Source: an uncultured Erysipelotrichaceae bacterium
Lineage (GTDB): Bacteria > Bacillota_I > Bacilli_A > Erysipelotrichales > Erysipelotrichaceae
Assembly: GCA_902775735.1 (NCBI GenBank)
Contig: CACYNH010000009.1
Coordinates: 1 to 64,000, forward strand
DNA length: 64,000 nucleotides
Direction: 5' to 3'
Under the pieces are notes generated by a model. That model was not told the origin of the DNA. It saw only the letters and a program-made list of their open reading frames with translations, and did not search any database. Shown here one piece after another: positions 43,683 through 52,819 of the stretch. The first letter of the stretch is position 1. Each line of letters opens with the position of its first letter. A program made the position numbers and the translations under genes.

Positions 43683-44419
43683 TGATGTTCAGGCTGCCGC
43701 AGCTGTCCGCGTTCCAGACTCTGGTCTATCTGGCGGCTGCCGTTGTACCGGCCATTATATTAATGGTATATATCTACCGCAAAGACAGATATGAGAAGGA
43801 ACCGGGAAAAATGCTGATGCGCTGTGTGCTGGGAGGCTGCCTTTCAGCTCTGGCCGCGATCGTTCTGGAAACCGCTTCGGATTATCTGGAAAACCTGTAC
43901 TTTTCATCCCATGCGGCAAGCGCTTTTGATTACGCGGTGATCACCGCGGCGCTGGTCGGCCTCATTGAGGAGGGCACCAAGTTCTTCTTCTTAAAGAAGT
44001 TCACATGGAAATCGCCTGAGTTCAACTGGAGATTCGACGGAATGGTCTACGCGGTGTTTGTGTCGCTGGGCTTTGCGGCTCTGGAAAATGTGATCTACGT
44101 ATTCAGCTACTTCGATCTGTCCATCGCCCTGCAGCGGGCGATCCTGACGATTCCCGCCCATATGAGCTTTGCGGTCTATATGGGAATGTATTACGGCAGG
44201 GCCAAAATGGCTGAAGTCAAAGGGGCGCTTTCTTCCTCAAGCATTCTGCAGTGGACAGCTTATCTGACCGCGGTATTCCTGCATGCGGTCTATGACGGCG
44301 CCCTGATGGTCGGCTCCGACGCTTCGATCATGTTCTTCTACGGCTTTGTCGTTCTGCTGGACCTGTTTGTGATCAGCACAATCAAGCGGGAATCCCGCAC
44401 CGACGGCCCTATTTACTAA
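43682..44419 (+). CDS. PrsW-family intramembrane protease
   Basis: 245 residues, about seven membrane spans. PrsW/CPBP-like metalloprotease motifs: LIEEGTKFF (EE pair) near 100, AALENVIYV near 137, PAHMSFAVYMG near 158 and FLHAVYDGAL near 198. Bacillus PrsW cleaves the anti-sigma RsiW; no anti-sigma target is encoded here. Coupled to rsmI. Confidence 0.9.
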   Translation: MMFRLPQLSAFQTLVYLAAAVVPAIILMVYIYRKDRYEKEPGKMLMRCVLGGCLSALAAIVLETASDYLENLYFSSHAASAFDYAVITAALVGLIEEGTKFFFLKKFTWKSPEFNWRFDGMVYAVFVSLGFAALENVIYVFSYFDLSIALQRAILTIPAHMSFAVYMGMYYGRAKMAEVKGALSSSSILQWTAYLTAVFLHAVYDGALMVGSDASIMFFYGFVVLLDLFVISTIKRESRTDGPIY

Positions 44420-44501
44420 TGATGACTTTTCAACAGTAAATGTTGTATTATGATAACTGGATCAGCCGGAAAAGCCGCCTGGTCATCGAAGAGGTTACGA
44501 T

Positions 44502-45452
44502 ATGCTCAATGATCCTGAATTAGATAAGATGATAATCTACGGACTGGCCGGCGTATGTCTGGTGCTGCTTCTTGCGGTCATATTCCTGGCGGTCAAGAAA
44601 AATGTATATTATGTCGATGAAGACGGCGTTGAAGTTCCTTCACCCAAAGCGGTGAGAAAGGTCCGCAAGGTCAGAAAGCCGAAGTCCAGGCCTGAACCTC
44701 AGCCCGAGCCCCAGCCTGAACCGGAACCTGAGCCGGAGCCCGCTGCTGTTCCTGTCACTGAACCCGAACCCGAGCCTGTACCCGCGGCTGAACCTGAGGT
44801 TCTGCCTGTGTATGAACCGGTGCCTGAACCTGTTTACGCTGCGGCAGAAGAGGAAGAAGAGCCGGAAGAAACTCCCGTTCCTGTATTTGCGGCAGATCCG
44901 GAACCTGAAGAACCTGAGGAAGAAGAACCCGAATATGTTCCTGAAGAAGAACCGCTTCCTGTTCTGGATGACGATGAGGATGATGATATTGAACTCATGA
45001 CATTCACATCCTCCAATTCCGGAATCTATAATCCGGAAGACGGTTTCCCGGTGCTGGATGATGATTCCTCCGTGTCCCGTGAAATCACACTGGATGAAGA
45101 AGAACTTTCCGCTCCTGAAGTACCGGCAGTCGTACTGCCCAAGGCCATCGGTCTTGTCGTGACAGTCACCGTCGGCGGTCAGTCGCAGACACATGAGATT
45201 GATCGCCTGCCGTGTCTGATCGGCAGAGAGCAGACATCCTGCGATCTGGTCATCTCCGAGCCTGCGGTCAGCCGCAGACATGCCCGTTTCTACTCCACTG
45301 AGGAGGGACTCTTCATCGAAGATGTTTCCGAACACAACGGCACCTATCTTAACGGAACCAAGCTGCCTTCCCTGGGCAGTGCCCCGCTGAGTGAAAATGA
45401 CCGCATCTCTCTTGGCAGAGCCGAAATCGCGGTTGTGAGAATTCTTTATTGA
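44502..45452 (+). CDS. membrane-anchored FHA-domain protein with Pro/Glu-rich linker
   Basis: 316 residues. One membrane span (about 11-31), a basic patch ([13 protein letters not shown]), a long low-complexity linker of Pro-Glu repeats and acidic runs (about 65-215), and a C-terminal FHA domain (about 220-316) with [19 protein letters not shown] and HNGTYLNG, the phosphothreonine-binding loops. The linker likely spaces the reader from the membrane. A Ser/Thr kinase partner is not in the window. Own promoter area (TGTATTAT near 44443) and terminator. Confidence 0.85.
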   Translation: MLNDPELDKMIIYGLAGVCLVLLLAVIFLAVKKNVYYVDEDGVEVPSPKAVRKVRKVRKPKSRPEPQPEPQPEPEPEPEPAAVPVTEPEPEPVPAAEPEVLPVYEPVPEPVYAAAEEEEEPEETPVPVFAADPEPEEPEEEEPEYVPEEEPLPVLDDDEDDDIELMTFTSSNSGIYNPEDGFPVLDDDSSVSREITLDEEELSAPEVPAVVLPKAIGLVVTVTVGGQSQTHEIDRLPCLIGREQTSCDLVISEPAVSRRHARFYSTEEGLFIEDVSEHNGTYLNGTKLPSLGSAPLSENDRISLGRAEIAVVRILY

Positions 45453-45459
45453 TTATAGT

Positions 45460-45486
45460 AAGGATGCCGGCAGCGGTATCCTTTTT
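45460..45486 (+). terminator. terminator of the FHA gene
   Basis: AAGGATGCCG (45460-45469) pairs with CGGTATCCTT (45474-45483) with one G-T pair, then T. Confidence 0.85.
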
Positions 45487-45497
45487 CGGAGGTGGAT

Positions 45498-46847
45498 ATG
45501 AAGTGTCCATACTGCAATGCGGAAATCGAGGACGGCGCGAAATTCTGCACCAACTGCGGAAAGCAGCTGGAAGAACAGCCTGCCGGTGAAGAAAACCTTC
45601 CCGATGAACCGCCCAAAAAAGACATGGAAAAACTGATCCGTGTCATCACCATTACCACAGCGATGATCATGACTGTGATCATCGCGGTTTTCCTCGGCAT
45701 CCGCTCCTTTGCGGCAAGAAAGCTTGAGGAAGGCAGAAAATATTACGAGGAGAAAAACTATGAGGCTGCCATTACCGCGCTGAGCAGTGCGAGCAGCTGG
45801 GGGAGAAGGGATGACGCCGGCGCAATGCTGGGGGATTCCTATTACCGCCTTGGCATGTACACTGACGCGTACCGCGTTTTTGAAGCGGCTGATGTTTCAG
45901 GAAATGATTATGCCCTTGCGGTATATGCCGACACCTGTGAACAGCTGGCTTATCAGAATCTCAGCGCCAACAATCCTGATCTTGCCATCGCTTATCTTGA
46001 GCGTGAATATGAGCTGACGCAGGATGAGAGAGTGAACAACCGGATCAAAGCCATCGAAGGCGGCGGTTCCTTCGCCGATGAAAACGGCAATGTCTATAAT
46101 CTGGACGGTCTGCCGGAAGTGCTTGTGCTTCAGGATGAGCGCGGCAATGAAGTCTACCGGACGGAACTGGTGTATGACAGCGATGAGCATCTTCAGTTCG
46201 TCAAGGCATATCAGAACGGCACAACTCACAAAACAGTCTTCGGCTCTTTCGACAGCAGTGAAGAAGGAGAATACGAGATGACTGTGGTGCCGGAAGGCAC
46301 AGAATATTCATGGATCGTGGAAAAAACTGTCTATGAAGAAGGAAGAGTCAAAACAAAGCTGGCCCAGACCGAGACATCAAAACAGATTCTGAATTACTCC
46401 TATACAAAAAACAGCGACGGCTGGCTGAAAGAGGAAACCATCGCTCCTTCCAGCGGCGAGATCGCGAAAATTGAATGGCAGGAGGCGGAGTATCCCGGTC
46501 ATGGCGTCCTGACCAAAGACGAAGACACATATGTGATTGTCTTAAGCTACGACAGCGCCGGCAATCCGTCGGTGATCCGCGTCACCCGCAATCTGCTGGA
46601 AACAGTCCTTGCCCAGGACATCACTTATGATGAAAACGGCAATGTCACCCGCAATGTGATCAAAAACAACGGCATGCCTTTTACCGTATGGAAGCCGGCA
46701 TTGAAATACTCGGATACCCGCACGGAATACAGCGGCGGCCGTCCGGTGACCCGCACTGTTTACGGGGAAAACGGACAGCTTCTTGCCAGAGGCTGGTATA
46801 TCAGCGGCAATGGCTGGCTGATGATGTATCTGCCTGATCACAGTTAA
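45498..46847 (+). CDS. zinc-ribbon, membrane, TPR-like and YD-repeat-like protein
   Basis: 449 residues. N-terminal zinc ribbon (MKCPYCNAEIEDGAKFCTNC seen at 1-20), one membrane span near 52-72, a TPR-like helical region (about 78-180, YYEEKNYEAAITALSSA) and a C-terminal extracellular part with repeated YD-like strands (YDSAGNPSVIRV, YDENGNVTRN). ATG at 45498 follows CGGAGG; a GTG six bases earlier overlaps that site. Function unknown; the repeats echo the lipoprotein at 36844. Confidence 0.75.
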   Translation: MKCPYCNAEIEDGAKFCTNCGKQLEEQPAGEENLPDEPPKKDMEKLIRVITITTAMIMTVIIAVFLGIRSFAARKLEEGRKYYEEKNYEAAITALSSASSWGRRDDAGAMLGDSYYRLGMYTDAYRVFEAADVSGNDYALAVYADTCEQLAYQNLSANNPDLAIAYLEREYELTQDERVNNRIKAIEGGGSFADENGNVYNLDGLPEVLVLQDERGNEVYRTELVYDSDEHLQFVKAYQNGTTHKTVFGSFDSSEEGEYEMTVVPEGTEYSWIVEKTVYEEGRVKTKLAQTETSKQILNYSYTKNSDGWLKEETIAPSSGEIAKIEWQEAEYPGHGVLTKDEDTYVIVLSYDSAGNPSVIRVTRNLLETVLAQDITYDENGNVTRNVIKNNGMPFTVWKPALKYSDTRTEYSGGRPVTRTVYGENGQLLARGWYISGNGWLMMYLPDHS

Positions 46848-46876
46848 ACCGTATATTGGTGAAGCCTTCATGTTTG

Positions 46877-46885
46877 TGCTAAACT
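46877..46885 (+). promoter_or_regulatory. extended -10 of the 46930 lipoprotein gene
   Basis: TGC-TAAACT, about 45 bases before the ATG. Confidence 0.45.
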
Positions 46886-46929
46886 GATTACGTTCGTCGG
46901 AAAAAGATCCGGCATGGAGGATTAAAGAT

Positions 46930-47487
46930 ATGAAAAAACTGATCCGAACATTTGTGGCTGCTGCCGCGGTCATGAGCCTTGCCGGCTGTAAGGAAGAAGT
47001 CAGAATCACGGAAGCGGAAGCCTGTACGCCGCTTGCCACCATGTTCTTTGACTACACCGTCAACGACGCCTATACGGAAACCACACTGGCCGATAAATCG
47101 ACTTACGAGGATTACCAGTTCCTGGTTGTCGACATCACTGTCAGAAACAGCACCGACAGCACGATTTCCATGAGCGACGCCGATTTCTGGGTCTCCTGGG
47201 GTGAGGGAGAAGATGAATATGACGCGCCGATTTCCGCTTATGGCGAAGACCCGGTCGTTGAAGGCGAACTTGAAAGTGTCTACGAAGTCTCTCCGGCTGA
47301 AGAAGTCAGAGGCAATCTGGTCTTCATTGTTCCTTCCGGAAAAGACACATACACACTGAAAACAGAGGACTACTATTCCACATCCGAATCCGCCGAACCG
47401 ATGACAGGCGACACCTACAGCGTTACCTTCAGTCTCGGCTCCGACGGGAAAATGATCGTTCCCGTAACCGAAGACGAGGAGGAATAA
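46930..47487 (+). CDS. DUF4352-like lipoprotein
   Basis: 185 residues. Signal peptide with lipobox LAGC (Cys near 20), and a mature beta-rich domain with VVDITVRNSTDSTISMSDADF, seen in parts, typical of the extracellular Ig-like DUF4352 fold, and an acidic end. ATGGAGG precedes the start. Function unknown. Confidence 0.75.
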   Translation: MKKLIRTFVAAAAVMSLAGCKEEVRITEAEACTPLATMFFDYTVNDAYTETTLADKSTYEDYQFLVVDITVRNSTDSTISMSDADFWVSWGEGEDEYDAPISAYGEDPVVEGELESVYEVSPAEEVRGNLVFIVPSGKDTYTLKTEDYYSTSESAEPMTGDTYSVTFSLGSDGKMIVPVTEDEEE

Positions 47488-47492
47488 CGTCA

Positions 47493-47513
47493 GGAAATCC
47501 TTATAAGATTTCC
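47493..47513 (+). repeat. small inverted repeat after the lipoprotein gene
   Basis: GGAAATC (47493-47499) and GATTTCC (47507-47513); no T run, so a weak terminator or processing hairpin. Confidence 0.4.
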
Positions 47514-47548
47514 ACACAGCCGAAACATTACAGAAAGGATACACAGCA

Positions 47549-47716
47549 ATGAAACACACAGAAAAAAACTCCATGTACGTCGTGGATTATGAAGCCCACG
47601 AGTCCGTCATCCGTGAATATATGAGCGGAGCCGATCTCGAAGAGCTTATGTCCAGAGAAAAACGCGGAGATGTGCGGATCACAGGGATGATCCGGCTGAA
47701 CCAGTCCGCGAAATAA
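47549..47716 (+). CDS. small hypothetical protein of 55 residues
   Basis: ATG preceded by GAAAGGAT at a 9-base gap, 55 codons, soluble and charged (SMYVVDYEAHESVIREYMSG), with no membrane span. A clean terminator follows 16 bases after the stop, which supports a real gene. No family recognised. Confidence 0.6.
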   Translation: MKHTEKNSMYVVDYEAHESVIREYMSGADLEELMSREKRGDVRITGMIRLNQSAK

Positions 47717-47732
47717 TCTGATTCTTAAATGA

Positions 47733-47762
47733 GTGTTTCCGCAGCGCGGAGACACTTTCTTT
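47733..47762 (+). terminator. terminator of the small 47549 gene
   Basis: GTGTTTCCGC (47733-47742) pairs with GCGGAGACAC (47746-47755) with one T-G pair, then a T-rich tail. Confidence 0.8.
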
Positions 47763-47811
47763 TGGCACCATCATGTTTTGGTTATAATAGACAGGTACGG
47801 AGGTACATTAC

Positions 47812-50700
47812 ATGAACTTACAGACAGGCACACAGATTCACGGATTCAGAGTCACAAGGGTCAGAGACATCGCCGACTGCGGCGGAACCCTCTATGAAAT
47901 GGAACATGAGAAGACAGGAGCTCAGCTCTGCTGGCTGAAGCGGGAAGACGAAAACAAGACGTTCGCCATCACCTTCAAGACAATTCCGGAAAACGACACC
48001 GGCGTGTTCCATATCCTTGAGCACAGTGTGCTCAACGGCTCCGAAAAGTATCCGGTCAGAGAACCGTTTGTCGAGCTTCTCAAGAGCAGTATGCAGACAT
48101 TCCTGAACGCGTTTACCTATCCTGACAAGACGATGTATCCCGTTTCCTCACGCAATCCCAGGGACTTCATGAATCTTATGTCCGTTTATCTGGACGCCGT
48201 TTTCCATCCGGCGATCTACCATAATCCCAATATCTTCTATCAGGAAGGCTGGCATTATGAAATCCGCGATCCAAAGGATGAACCGGTCTATAAAGGGGTT
48301 GTCCTCAATGAAATGAAAGGCGCGTTCGCTTCCGTCGATGAAACAATTGTCGATGAAATCAGCAGGATGCTGTTTCCGGACAACTGCTACCGCTTTGTGT
48401 CGGGCGGCGATCCGGAATACATCACAGACCTTTCCTACGAAAAATTCATTGAGACCCATGGACGCTTCTATCATCCCTCCAACGCCAGGGTGTTCCTGGA
48501 CGGCAGTCTGGATATTGACGCGGTGCTGGCTTTTATCAATGATGAATACTTCTGCACCTATGAAAAAGAAGAATTCTGCTTTGACATCCCGATGCAGAAG
48601 ACAGTCAGTGCGGAAACCCACCGCTATGAATACGAAATCACGCCCGGTGATCCGTCGGAGCACAGAACCCAGTTTGCCTTCGCGAAAATCGTGTCGTCCT
48701 TCGATGATCCGATGAAGAACCTTGCCTGGAGCGTGCTGACTTCTGTTCTTGTCGGCAATAACGACACTCTTCTCAAGAAAGCGATCATCGACAGGGGACT
48801 GGCGGAAGATGTGGAACTGGATCTGTTCGATGGCATCCAGCAGCCCTGGGCGATCCTGACCATCCGCAACACAGATGAAGAAAAGTATGAGGAAGTCCGT
48901 CAGGTCATCCGCGACACTGCCGCGCAGCTGATCAATGAAGGAATCAGCCATGAACAGCTCACTGCAGCTCTGAACATGATGGAATTCCGCTACAAGGAGC
49001 GTCATGAACCTGCCGGTCTGATGTATGGCCAGCGGATGATGGACACCTGGCTCTATGGCGGCGATCCTGCCATGAACCTGACCATCGGCAATCTCTTTGA
49101 AGAACTCCGCCGGAAAACAGCCGAAGGCTATTTTGAAGAACTTTTCCGCGACTTCATCCTTGATGAAGAGCATCTTGTCTCCATCATCGCGGTCCCTTCT
49201 GAATCTCTTCTTGAAGAAAAAGCCGCGAAGGAAAGAGAAAAGCTCCATAACGCGAAGGCTTCATGGGGTGAAAAGATCACTGAATATATTGAGCTCAACG
49301 CGAAACTCGACCAGTGGCAGCAGGACGGCGACAGCGAAGAAGCGCTGGCCAGCCTGCCGAGGCTTTCCCTGAGCGATGTTTCTCAGGTACCCGCTTCCGG
49401 TCCTGAATCAGCAGAAACCAGTTACCGCGGCGTTCCGGTCTGGATCTATCCGGCAGAAGCGTCCGGCATTGTCTACCTCACGCTGTATTTCAACCTTGCC
49501 GGCGTCACCAAAGAACACCTGCCTGCCCTTGGCCTTTTCAGCGGACTGATCGGCGCTCTGCCGACAAAGAACAAGTCCGTTGAGGACCTGCAGGAAGCAG
49601 TCCGCCGCGACCTTGGCGCCCTGAATTTCTTCCTGGACGCTTACTCGCCCGCCCATGACAGCTCATCCTGTATACCGGTTCTCGGCGTCGCGTGCTCGGT
49701 GCTCAGCCAGAATGTGCAGAAAGCGGCAGACCTGATTATCGAAATCATCCGCGAGACTGTTTTCGACCGGGAAAAGATCCTGACCATGATCCGCCAGGAA
49801 AACGAAAGCTACCGGCAGTCCCTGATCATGGGCGGCCACTCCGTTGCCATGAGAAGGATCGGCGTCCATTGTTCCGCGGAAGGCGTTTTCCGCGAATACG
49901 TCGGCGGCTATACATCCGCGGTATTTGAAAAAAAGCTGGAAGACAATTTCGATGAAATGGCTGAAGGCTTTATCAATGACTGCGAACTTTTCCGGGAAAT
50001 CCTCTTTACTCCTTCCCGTATGACGGTCTCCGTTACCGGTGAACAGGAGGAAGTGATCACCGGCATGATTGAAAGGCTGAACCAGACAGACGCGCAGAAG
50101 GCCAAAGTGCATTACCCGGTTGAAGAACCGGTTAATGAATCCATCGTGATTCCGGCGGCCATCGCCTACAGCGCTGCCGGCATCAACCTCAAAAACATCG
50201 GAGCGGACTACACACCGGAAACACTGGTGCTCTCCCACCTGATGACCTTTGACTGGCTCTGGTCCCAGGTCAGAGTCAGAGGCGGCGCCTACGGAACCGG
50301 CTTCGCGGTCAATCCCAACGGCACTATGTCCGCTTATTCCTACCGTGATCCTGATCCCATGAATGCTCTTGCGGCTTATCGCGGAGCGGGCGATTATCTG
50401 GAACAGGCCGCGGATATTGACCTCGAGCAGATGATCATCGGAGCCATCGCTTCCACCGAGCCGCTGCTTTCCCCGGCTGCCGCGATCAGAATCGAAGATA
50501 CCAGACGCTTCCGCGGCATCAGCTATGAGTCACGCGCCAAAGCAAGAGAGAAGATCCTGAAGATGACAGTGGAAGATCTCAGAGCACTGGCGCCGGTGAT
50601 CAGGGAAGCGATGAGCAAGGCGGCCGTCTGCATCGTCGCCAACCAGGAAACCATCAATGCCTGCGCTGAAGAGAATCTTCAGGAGCTGAAGGGATTATGA
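47812..50700 (+). CDS. M16C-family metallopeptidase (presequence protease-like)
   Basis: 962 residues, the usual length of PreP/insulinase-type single-chain enzymes with four homologous domains. Inverted zinc motif FHILEHSVLNG (HxxEH) near 67, the distal Glu in the EMKGAFAS region near 172, and the C-terminal RVRGGAYGTGF substrate-binding segment near 823. No signal peptide, so cytoplasmic degradation of peptides is likely. The esterase gene overlaps its stop by 4 bases. Confidence 0.95.
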   Translation: MNLQTGTQIHGFRVTRVRDIADCGGTLYEMEHEKTGAQLCWLKREDENKTFAITFKTIPENDTGVFHILEHSVLNGSEKYPVREPFVELLKSSMQTFLNAFTYPDKTMYPVSSRNPRDFMNLMSVYLDAVFHPAIYHNPNIFYQEGWHYEIRDPKDEPVYKGVVLNEMKGAFASVDETIVDEISRMLFPDNCYRFVSGGDPEYITDLSYEKFIETHGRFYHPSNARVFLDGSLDIDAVLAFINDEYFCTYEKEEFCFDIPMQKTVSAETHRYEYEITPGDPSEHRTQFAFAKIVSSFDDPMKNLAWSVLTSVLVGNNDTLLKKAIIDRGLAEDVELDLFDGIQQPWAILTIRNTDEEKYEEVRQVIRDTAAQLINEGISHEQLTAALNMMEFRYKERHEPAGLMYGQRMMDTWLYGGDPAMNLTIGNLFEELRRKTAEGYFEELFRDFILDEEHLVSIIAVPSESLLEEKAAKEREKLHNAKASWGEKITEYIELNAKLDQWQQDGDSEEALASLPRLSLSDVSQVPASGPESAETSYRGVPVWIYPAEASGIVYLTLYFNLAGVTKEHLPALGLFSGLIGALPTKNKSVEDLQEAVRRDLGALNFFLDAYSPAHDSSSCIPVLGVACSVLSQNVQKAADLIIEIIRETVFDREKILTMIRQENESYRQSLIMGGHSVAMRRIGVHCSAEGVFREYVGGYTSAVFEKKLEDNFDEMAEGFINDCELFREILFTPSRMTVSVTGEQEEVITGMIERLNQTDAQKAKVHYPVEEPVNESIVIPAAIAYSAAGINLKNIGADYTPETLVLSHLMTFDWLWSQVRVRGGAYGTGFAVNPNGTMSAYSYRDPDPMNALAAYRGAGDYLEQAADIDLEQMIIGAIASTEPLLSPAAAIRIEDTRRFRGISYESRAKAREKILKMTVEDLRALAPVIREAMSKAAVCIVANQETINACAEENLQELKGL

Positions 50701-51302
50701 TTGAATTCAGCCTGATTCAGGGCGATGACCGGCTGATCGTAATTCCCGGTGAGGAAAGCGAGATCAAAGCTGTCTGCGAAAGAACCGGCGCGTCCGTGCT
50801 GGCAATCAGGAACCTTGACTGGAACAGAGATCTCTCGCCATGGCCTGCGGACAAAGTCTTCCGCAAAGGAGAAGATTTCACCGGACAGGGAGCGGACACG
50901 CTTCAGGCAATTGAAGAATGGCTGAACCGGAACGGCGGCGGATACAGGACAGTGATCATTGCCGGCTATTCGCTGGCCGGGCTGTTCGCTCTGTATGCGG
51001 CGGCGGAAAGCAGCTGTTTTGAAGGCTGTGTCAGCGCCTCCGGTTCCCTCTGGTTCCCCGGATTTCAGCAGTGGCTGAAGGAACACCCTGTGCGCTGCCA
51101 TACGGTTTATCTCTCCCTTGGCGACCAGGAAAAAAACGCCCGCAATCCGCTCATGGCGTCCGTTGAAACAGAGACATATGGAATTTTTGAAACTCTCAGA
51201 ACCTATACCGACTGTGAAATGAAAATGAACCCGGGAAATCATTTCAATGATCCCGAAGGCCGGCTTTGCGCCGGGATTGAATCGGTATTCAGAAGGCTTT
51301 GA
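50697..51302 (+). CDS. alpha/beta-hydrolase esterase
   Basis: 201 residues. Nucleophile elbow IAGYSLAGLFALYAA near 86 (GxSxxG), a likely Asp in LSLGDQEKNARN near 142 and a late His in NPGNHFND near 181 give a full triad. Resembles the putative-esterase (Fes/YbbA-like) group. Translationally coupled to the M16 peptidase; substrate unknown. Confidence 0.85.
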   Translation: MIEFSLIQGDDRLIVIPGEESEIKAVCERTGASVLAIRNLDWNRDLSPWPADKVFRKGEDFTGQGADTLQAIEEWLNRNGGGYRTVIIAGYSLAGLFALYAAAESSCFEGCVSASGSLWFPGFQQWLKEHPVRCHTVYLSLGDQEKNARNPLMASVETETYGIFETLRTYTDCEMKMNPGNHFNDPEGRLCAGIESVFRRL

Positions 51303-51307
51303 AAACG

Positions 51308-51337
51308 AAGGCCGCGGGCATGTTTCCGCGGCCTTTT
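51308..51337 (+). terminator. terminator of the M16-esterase operon
   Basis: AAGGCCGCGG (51308-51317) pairs with CCGCGGCCTT (51326-51335), then T. Confidence 0.9.
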
Positions 51338-51610
51338 AAGATGGCATGATATACATGCATGGACGCCTCGGAAGCATCTGAAAAACATGCATGCGTGAAT
51401 TTTTCGGCGAACAGTTGAAAAAACCCCTAATTTACTGGATTTTCAAAACTTTGAAAATATTTCATTATAGAAAGCATGCTTTACAAAGTTGCCAAATAAG
51501 GAAACATTACGGAAGCTGATTTTTATTGGATTTTTATATGATCATGCATATAATGAAATAGATTTACTGATTCTGAATCGTTTAATCGATTCATCGGAGG
51601 GGAGTACCAC
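51338..51610. other. AT-rich spacer with ATGCAT words and a promoter
   Basis: About 270 bases without a supported gene. ATGCAT occurs at 51355, 51387 and 51544. A likely promoter is TTGGAT (51526-51531), 17 bp, TATAAT (51549-51554), giving a leader of about 50 nt to the next gene, with GGAGGGGAG as ribosome site. Confidence 0.5.
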
Positions 51611-52507
51611 ATGGCAATCACTGCAATCCTTGATTCAAAGCTTGACAGCCGCCGCAATGGAGATGACTGCGCGTTCAACGGTTATCTTGAGGACTATCTG
51701 AACATGGAGGATATCGACATCGATCCGGTTCTCAGACAGGCATTCACTGAGATCCAGGCTGCCGAAGCCGATACCAGAATCTGCGTAGGTCTGAAGAGCG
51801 AAATCAATAACGATGCCATCAGCAACCAGATTATCCGTTACAAGGATGTCTTCAAACTCAGCGGCAAACCGCTGATCTATCCCTACATCCTCTACCTGAA
51901 CAAAGACGGTCAGGAAAGAGCACTGCTCACAGTTCCGTACACACAGTACGGATTCATCAAGGCCAAGGGTCTGTATTACTGCATGACCGAACCGGGTTCC
52001 GAATTCATTGACTGCAAGAATGAAATCGTCGCAATCTGTTCCGATCAGCCCGAAGCCATCACAAAGGCATTCGAATCCCTGTTCACACAGCGCGCAGGCG
52101 CTCTGCAGAGAGGCATCGACAGCCGTTTCTTCAAGAACTACGACGAACTCAAGAGCGCAGCTGTTGAAGCAGCCGCAGCACTCAAGAGCGAGGCACCAGG
52201 CGTTCTGGCAGCACTGGAAGACAGAGCTGAGCAGATCTATGCGTACGTTGTGGACTGGTTCCTTCTCAAGAAGGTTCTCTATGTCCAGTACATGGTCAAC
52301 AAGAACATTCTGAACTCTGTCCATGAAGGCAATGTCAAGAGACAGAGAAACCAGGCAAAGCTCAACGCGGATGAAATCACATTCATGAGCTACTCTGAAA
52401 TGTGGAGAACAACAGGCGAGACCGAAGAGGCTCCCGCTGAAGCTGAAGCTCCCGTCGAAGAGGCTCCTGCCGCGGAAGAAACACCGGCTGAAGAAACAGC
52501 TGAATAA
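51611..52507 (+). CDS. hypothetical protein with acidic tail
   Basis: 298 residues, no signal peptide or membrane span. A mixed N-terminal domain (about 20-150, IDPVLRQAFTEIQAAEADTR and YLNKDGQERALLTVPYTQYG), a helical part (about 150-260) and a low-complexity Glu/Ala/Pro tail (EEAPAEAEAPVEEAPAAEE). Codon choice is of the highly expressed type (ACA, GCA, CTC). No family recognised. It lies directly before the XpaC-AAA-TelA locus but ends in its own terminator; a link is only suggested by position. Confidence 0.8.
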   Translation: MAITAILDSKLDSRRNGDDCAFNGYLEDYLNMEDIDIDPVLRQAFTEIQAAEADTRICVGLKSEINNDAISNQIIRYKDVFKLSGKPLIYPYILYLNKDGQERALLTVPYTQYGFIKAKGLYYCMTEPGSEFIDCKNEIVAICSDQPEAITKAFESLFTQRAGALQRGIDSRFFKNYDELKSAAVEAAAALKSEAPGVLAALEDRAEQIYAYVVDWFLLKKVLYVQYMVNKNILNSVHEGNVKRQRNQAKLNADEITFMSYSEMWRTTGETEEAPAEAEAPVEEAPAAEETPAEETAE

Positions 52508-52522
52508 ATCAAAGAATGACTG

Positions 52523-52541
52523 AAGGCCTTCGGGCCTTTTT
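52523..52541 (+). terminator. terminator of the 51611 gene
   Basis: AAGGCC (52523-52528), loop TTCG, GGCCTT (52533-52538), then T. Confidence 0.85.
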
Positions 52542-52587
52542 CATTTCGGCGCAGTATTACTGGCAGAAGCAAAAGAAGAGATCACAG

Positions 52588-52686
52588 ATGAATCTTACAC
52601 AGCTTTGCGCCCCGCAGCTTACGCTGTTGGCGGCCGGGTGCGCTACGGCGGGCACGCTCCTTTCGATTGCCGCACTGGCGGTATGA
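52588..52686 (+). CDS. putative 32-residue hydrophobic peptide
   Basis: ATG with AAGAGA about 8 bases upstream; 32 codons, residues 10-32 hydrophobic (LTLLAAGCATAGTLLSIAAL), ending AV. A terminator follows 40 bases later. Length matches the small frame at 2774. Its G+C is higher than the spacer around it. Could be a small membrane protein or a chance frame. Confidence 0.35.
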   Translation: MNLTQLCAPQLTLLAAGCATAGTLLSIAALAV

Positions 52687-52726
52687 GCCCGGATCCTGAA
52701 CAGTTTCTGAAACCTTATAATCCACG

Positions 52727-52746
52727 GGGCCTCTCAGGCCCTTTTT
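52727..52746 (+). terminator. terminator upstream of xpaC
   Basis: GGGCCT (52727-52732) pairs with AGGCCC (52736-52741), then five T. Confidence 0.8.
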
Positions 52747-52780
52747 CTTGACGCGCACCGCATCAAAGGAAGAATGAATA

Positions 52781-52789
52781 TGCTATAAT
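52781..52789 (+). promoter_or_regulatory. extended -10 of the xpaC-AAA operon
   Basis: Perfect TGC-TATAAT, about 30 bases before the ATG, which has GTGAGGAG as ribosome site. Confidence 0.65.
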
Positions 52790-52819
52790 TTTCTGTGAAT
52801 CAAATGTGAGGAGCACCAA

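Noticed and set aside
48148..49248. Open frame of 366 codons on the minus strand inside the M16 peptidase gene
   Set aside because: It is fully antisense to a gene with clear motifs, has no ribosome site and no recognisable domain; long antisense frames are expected with this codon use.
51489..51701. 70-codon frame overlapping the start of the 51611 gene
   Set aside because: TTG start without a ribosome site, and it runs in another frame through the beginning of a better gene.
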